From: Phymorhynchus buccinoides
Taxonomy: Eukaryota; Mollusca; Gastropoda; Neogastropoda; Raphitomidae
Direction: 5' to 3'
Length of the DNA stretch: 64,000 nucleotides
Assembly (NCBI GenBank): GCA_017654935.2
Contig: CM065693.1
Coordinates: 20,370,591-20,434,590, forward strand
In this document: piece after piece, positions 59,184 to 64,000 of the stretch
Numbering within the stretch: the first letter of the stretch is position 1
How the letters are laid out: every line of letters starts with the position of its first letter
Position numbers and translations under genes: made by a program
Notes under the pieces: model-generated
Database searches by the model: none
Seen by the model: only the letters and a program-made list of their open reading frames with translations
Told to the model about the DNA's origin: nothing

Positions 59184-62100
59184 TCAGGTGATGCTAAAAT
59201 TAAACACTAGACCCTCATCTGAAACATCACATAAACTAGAAAATTCCCACATCGAAATAAATTCGAGGTCACCCAAACGCTCAAAATCAATATATAAACG
59301 CGATCTGATACGTGACAGAAAAAAAGAACAAATTTCAATAGGCGTAATAATTTTTTTGTCAAAACGAGCCTTGTTTCGACATAACCAAATAGCATACCTA
59401 TATTCTGATAACAAAACAAAAACTGCAGATTTCTGATGCAAACTAAGGCTGGTACAACTAAGAACAGAAAAACGTATACAATCTAAAGAAATAATAACTC
59501 CAAGGTCTTTCAACCATTTAACCAAATACTTTTTCGTCTGTTGAATATGGGGACAATAATAAAACAAATGAGAAACAGTTTCCACCCCAAATTTACAAAA
59601 ACTACATTTGATATCAATAGGCATATTGAAATGGTTAAGAAGGTAAGCAACTGGCAAAATACCATGAGCTAATTTAAAAGACACAGTAAGGGTCACAGGG
59701 TCAATATATTTATTCAAAAGGGATCTAAATACAACAACAAAATCAACTTTGGGGAAATTATCGATTACTTTGGGTGTGTCACCATACTTATGAACAAGCA
59801 GTTTATAAAAAGATTTACATTTAGCTCCCTTAATAACTGGAAAAGTAGGAAAATCTTTAAGAATCTGTGTTACTGTGGCTGCCACTGCACTGTAATAGGC
59901 AGGGAGACCAGAACATGCATGAGGTACTGAGTTAGAAAAATGATAATCTGAAAACTTAAGTAATTTGAGCCCTAACCAAATATGACCAAAAGAAACCCAC
60001 CCTAATATGCCCTTATCGAAAATAATTTTGCACACTTGAGCCATGTGAATACTTTTTATCTTTAAACGGATACTAGTGACATTTACCCCTCCCTTATCCC
60101 TTGGTAAGAACATGGTGTTTCTAGCCAAAAACTCATTTTTACTATGCCAGAAAAAACTAAATACTTCTTTTTCTACTTTTTTAATAAGAACTTCTGGAAC
60201 ATGAGATGCTGATGCCAAATACCATAATTGCGATAGAACCATAGTGTTAACTATAACAGCTCGACCATATACAGACATTAATCTGTTTTTATATAAATCT
60301 AACGTTTTTTTAATTTTTTGAAAAACTGGTGTCCATATTTCGTTTTCTGAAATCTTTCCATGCCAGAAACCGAATATCTTTATTTTATCAATCCATGAAA
60401 TACCGAAAGGATGGTCGGATCTATTTTTCCACTTGCCAAAAAAATAACCTTTACATTTACCTTTATTTAATTTAGCCCCCGACCCCCTCCCGAAGTAAGA
60501 GAACCATGATATAACCTTTTCAGTGGACTGCATATTAGAAAGAAAGAAATTACTATCATCAGCAAAAGCAGATGTCTTTTGCTCAGCTGAACGACCAGGA
60601 ATTGTACTCCCTTAATGTCTTTATGATTGCGAATTGCAATCAAAATAGGTTCTAAGGTTAAAACATAAAGAAGGGGAGATAAACTACAACCCTGACGAAC
60701 AGACCTGGTCACCGGAAAAGGTTTCGATATAAAATGATTAACTATTACACTACTTGAAATATTATTATAAATAGTCTTAATCCATTGAATAAAACCCTCC
60801 CCCAACCCAAAAGCACGAAGAACTTGAAATAAATACTTATGAGAAACCCTATCAAAAGCTTTCTCCTGATCTAAACTAAGTAAAATCCCCCCCAGATTCC
60901 TATCCTCATAATGGTCTAAAATATCTCTAACTAAATGACAACTGTCAATAATAGAACGGCCAGGAACAGCACAAGTTTGATCAGGGGAGACGATCTGATC
61001 TAAAACAGTTTTTAATCTATTACACAAAGCTTTAGTTAAAATCTTGTAATCAACATTCAACAAAGATATGGGTCGATAATTTTTTAAATACTGAGAATTG
61101 TTATCGTCTTTACAAATTAAAGTGATGTAAGAAAGCTTTTGAGAATCAGATAAATGACCTGAAGCGTGAATAACATTGTAAATTCTTTCTAAAATAGGAA
61201 GCAGTAAGTTAGAAAAAGCAGAATAAAATTCTTTAGTGAGACCATCATTCCCTGGGGACTTGCCAGTGGCCATACCAGACAATGAAGTTTTGATTTCTTC
61301 TATAGTAATAGTGTCACCTAATAAATTTACATCGTCTTCTTGTACTGTCGGTAAATCAGTTAACAAATCTTTAATTACATTGTCATCGACCTCCTCACAA
61401 GAAAACAACATTGTATAATAATCAGAAAACGCAGACAGAATAGAAGCAGAAGTTGTACATTTATCCCCGTCTAAATTTATACTTTCCTCGATCAATTTAC
61501 GTTTACCCCTAAAAAGTTCCTTTCGTAAAAAGAATTTAGATGGTTTTTCCCCTTGCTCTAAAATCTGGGCTTTAGATCGAATCTGGGAACCTTTTAATCT
61601 ATCTTCTTGTATTTGTAAAATTTTGTTTTTGATTTCTAAAGCTTCCTCCCATTTATCTTGCTTATCTAGCGTAGAATATTCTTTACGAAGGTAATTCATT
61701 TCATAATTTTCACGCTTTTTTTTGTTTTGAGAAAAAGTGATAGATTCATGTTTAATAATACTTTTAACGTTATCCCACCAACCTAATAACTGATCATCTG
61801 AAGGTGCTGATGTTAAATGTAATTGCAAAAGTAAAGACATATAATCCACATAAGCACCATCTTGTAATAAGCTGTTATTTAGTTTCCAATATGATTTGCC
61901 AACAGTAATGTGACTAAAAGAAGAGAGGGAAAGAGCAACAAAGTGATGATCAGAGTTTGGATATAACATATGTCGAATATCTTGTAAACTAATTAACAAA
62001 CTAGAAGAAATATAGAACCTGTCAAGTCTACAGCTTACCCCACGACTACGCCAAGTATATTCTTTATCTACTGGAAATTTATAACGGAAACAGTCAACTA

Positions 62101-62623
62101 GATTAAAATCATGAACTAAGGCAGATAACTCTTTCCATCCCTCCCCACCCCTTTGTGGATTACCGCCGTTTTTATCTAACTTTAAATCTCCGACACAATT
62201 AAAATCTCCACCCAAAACAACAGGCTTGGTACATAACACAACAGAGTATAAATCAGAAAAAAACACTTTTCGCTCCTTTGGTGTTGTAGGAGCGTACACA
62301 TTCACTAATCGAAATGAATATCCTTCAAAATCAATATCAACATAAATATAACGCCCAAACATATCAAAATCAAAGTGATTGACATGACAATCAAAAGAAT
62401 CACTAATGAAAATCCCAACCCCCTTCCCCCTATTATCTGTTAAGGACCAATAGATATTACCTCCTAATGTAGACGATATCGATTTTCCAAGAGCCATAGT
62501 ATGAACTCGAGTTTCTTGTAAGAAACAAATGTCAACTTTATGTTGTTTAAGCCTTTCATTCAAAAATTCCACCCTCTTGGGGTCTCTCAAACCGTTACAG
62601 TTCAGAGTAAAAAGTCGAACCAT
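59184..62623 (-). CDS. LINE ORF2: APE endonuclease + reverse transcriptase, one frameshift
   Basis: About 1,146 codons, read as 62623 to about 60605 in one frame and about 60605 to 59184 in another. N-terminal ~230 residues: apurinic-like endonuclease (LNCNGLRDPKR, FLQETR, VLGGDFNC, SDHHFVALSL). Middle: reverse transcriptase (NYRPISLLNVDYKI, LLSLDQEKAFDRVSH, RQGCSLSPLLYVL). The catalytic FADD box lies just after the frame change, in the second frame, followed by a KLNKGK motif. C-terminal part: a zf-RVT-type finger with CSFC and a following H/C pair. These domains nick the target and prime cDNA synthesis on it. The initiator is the first Met (MVRLF), and no other stop was seen. A one-base change near 60600-60605 explains the break; it may be a real lesion or an assembly error. 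Confidence 0.9.
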
Positions 62624-63334
62624 CAGATTAATATGAAACAGACAAGTAAAAATATGAAGTGTTTGTCATAATATCCAAGCTGGCAAGATAAATATATAAG
62701 CAATGTGTGAGTGAAACTTTCAGTTTTAGCACAATCAATCTGAATATACAAGTCATAGTTTATTCTGAGTGTGAGCGAAGGAAGTGGAAAGTAGAATTGT
62801 AAAACCCTAGGCCTATAGCAAGTCTAGGAACAAAAATAATGGTGCATAGGTTCAACCAACATAAAAATACAAGGTGTCAAAACAGCAATGTAGTCTGTAA
62901 AAAAACAAAAAACAATTTTGGCATGTAATATTGTTTAATAAAAATAAACAAAAAATAAACCAAGTAACAAAAAGGTACAAAATGCAATTTTTGTTTTAAC
63001 TAGAAAATACAACAGCAGACCTGTGTATAATGAAAGTATTAAATAATTGTAAAAGGACCACAAAAAAAAAGAAAAACAACTCGACATAATTCACTCCCCT
63101 TACGAAACAAAAAACACCCAAGAAAACATGGGTCCATTTGAAATTTATCTCTTGATAACATTCACGCGGGCGCGCGCACGCGCGCACGCGGGCGCGCGCA
63201 CGCGCACACACACACACACACACACCATGACAAAAAATGAATGATCAGTTTGTCCAATGATCAGTTTGTCTTATAAAAACAAAAAAGGCAAAAGCCACGG
63301 AAAGTTGGGAACCTAACAGAATTATAACACTTTT

Positions 63335-63365
<31 letters not shown>

Positions 63366-63696
63366 GGCAGAGGCATGAAAAATCCGTGTCGATCGAAAAG
63401 CAGTAGAACAGACCCAAGTGAGCAAAACTTCTTGCCGGTTCAGCAAAAAAAAAGGACTTAAGAACATTGCATCATCTAGATAACATGTGAGAAAAATTAA
63501 AACATTTAGAAAAAATATTCTAGGTTTACAAAAATGGTAAGAAACAGAAATAAATAAATAAAAACAGAAGTAAGTTCTTAATATCTTATTATCACTTGCA
63601 AATAAATCAACATGCAGATGAACCAAACCTACCTGGTTACACACACACAAACACATTTTTCTCTTCTTTTTTTTTCTTCTTTTTTTTTCCTTCTTT
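62624..63696 (-). other. Non-coding stretch between ORF2 and the upstream open frame
   Basis: AT-rich sequence without a convincing reading frame. It contains two CA/TG runs (about 63205-63224 and 63340-63364) and an alternating purine-pyrimidine CG/CA block at 63166-63224. If the frame at 63697 is ORF1 this is the inter-ORF spacer; otherwise it may be the LINE's 5' UTR. Confidence 0.5.
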
Positions 63697-64000
63697 TTAC
63701 TTTTTCACTTTTTCAGAAGTCCGGCAAGTCTTTCTTTTCTTTGCCTTCACAAGTTTGTAGAGAACCGATTCCTCGTTGCCACTGGACCTCTCCATGTCAC
63801 AGTCCGAGTCATTTGCACTCACAGGGCCCACACTGGAAAGGGAGGGTTGGGGGGTACGGGGGGGTTGGGCACAGGGGATCTCTGAGTCCTGGGTGTCCTG
63901 GTCGACAGGCCGGTCACGGTCCTCGGGAACTGCTGCCACCTCCGCCTCGGCACCCACCTCCAACATGGTAGAGTCGTCGTCACAGTCTAGGCCTAGCCGC
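63697..64000 (-). CDS. Possible LINE ORF1 C-terminus, or terminal exon of an unrelated gene (partial)
   Basis: An open frame of about 100 codons enters from the right edge and stops at 63697. It is acidic and Pro/Ser-rich, then ends in a basic cluster (KAKKRKTCR). GC content is higher than in the surrounding sequence. Position and strand fit the tail of the ORF1 gag-like protein of the LINE, but the 1.07 kb gap to ORF2 is unusually long for this clade and no zinc knuckle is visible in the part seen. An exon of another minus-strand gene cannot be excluded. Confidence 0.35.
   Translation of the reverse strand, partial: RLGLDCDDDSTMLEVGAEAEVAAVPEDRDRPVDQDTQDSEIPCAQPPRTPQPSLSSVGPVSANDSDCDMERSSGNEESVLYKLVKAKKRKTCRTSEKVKK

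Larger units (their letters stand above)
58939..64000 (-). mobile_element. Tx1-clade (L1 superfamily) LINE inserted in U2 snRNA sequence
   Basis: A minus-strand non-LTR retrotransposon whose 5' end lies beyond the right window edge. From the edge leftwards it has a possible ORF1 tail (to 63697), about 1.07 kb of non-coding sequence, ORF2 (62623-59184, endonuclease plus reverse transcriptase), a CA-rich 3' UTR and a short A-rich end at about 58939. Directly after that end, in the same orientation, the sequence becomes U2 snRNA starting at the branch-site-recognition region. ORF2 has L1/Tx1-like signatures, including an N-terminal APE-type endonuclease and LDQEKAFDRVSH in the RT. Tx1-clade LINEs are known for families that insert into fixed sites in RNA genes, and as I recall the fish family Keno uses U2 snRNA. 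Near intact, with one apparent frameshift. Confidence 0.85.

Noticed and set aside
59188..59436. Plus-strand frame opposite LINE ORF2
   Set aside because: Antisense shadow of the reverse transcriptase C-terminus.

Overview
This is animal nuclear DNA. It has two multi-exon protein genes with GT-AG introns, long AT-rich introns, dense inverted-repeat transposons and many minisatellites. Repeat style and protein divergence suggest a marine invertebrate, most likely a mollusc (perhaps a gastropod); the species cannot be named from sequence alone.

Layout. (1) 1.35-29.4 kb, + strand: the 3' two thirds of an AP-3 adaptor complex beta subunit gene. Thirteen exons join in one frame (682 residues plus stop), and the 5' exons lie before the window. 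(2) 30.3-36.4 kb: intergenic, filled with TTAA-flanked inverted-repeat elements, dispersed repeats and a long CT tract. (3) 36.5-51.2 kb, + strand: a complete gene of 14 coding exons (408 residues) for a protein with an N-terminal C3HC4 RING, a helical middle and a C-terminal UBR-like Cys/His zinc cluster, probably an E3 ubiquitin ligase. (4) 51.2-55.2 kb: 3' flank with small repeats. (5) 55.2-58.9 kb: a retrotransposon graveyard with four minus-strand U2 snRNA-derived pieces and three plus-strand reverse-transcriptase tails. (6) 58.9-64.0 kb, minus strand: a nearly intact Tx1-clade (L1 superfamily) LINE whose 3' end is fused to the branch-site-recognition region of a U2 snRNA sequence. It has one apparent frameshift and runs off the right edge.

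Two observations stand out. First, the LINE lies inside U2 snRNA sequence in U2 orientation, and two more LINE-like 3' tails join U2 at the same base. This is the expected signature of a U2-specific retrotransposon of the Keno type. Second, in both unrelated host genes the exon edges, each with its own splice acceptor or donor, have been copied into the neighbouring intron as tandem arrays. At least twelve exon edges do this, with about 3 to 14 copies each. One array consists of six 15-nt mini-exons, each with its own AG and GT signals, that would insert in frame.

Functionally, AP-3 beta sorts cargo from endosomes to lysosome-related organelles, and the RING protein is a probable ubiquitin ligase. 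Nothing in the window links the two genes beyond adjacency and shared strand.
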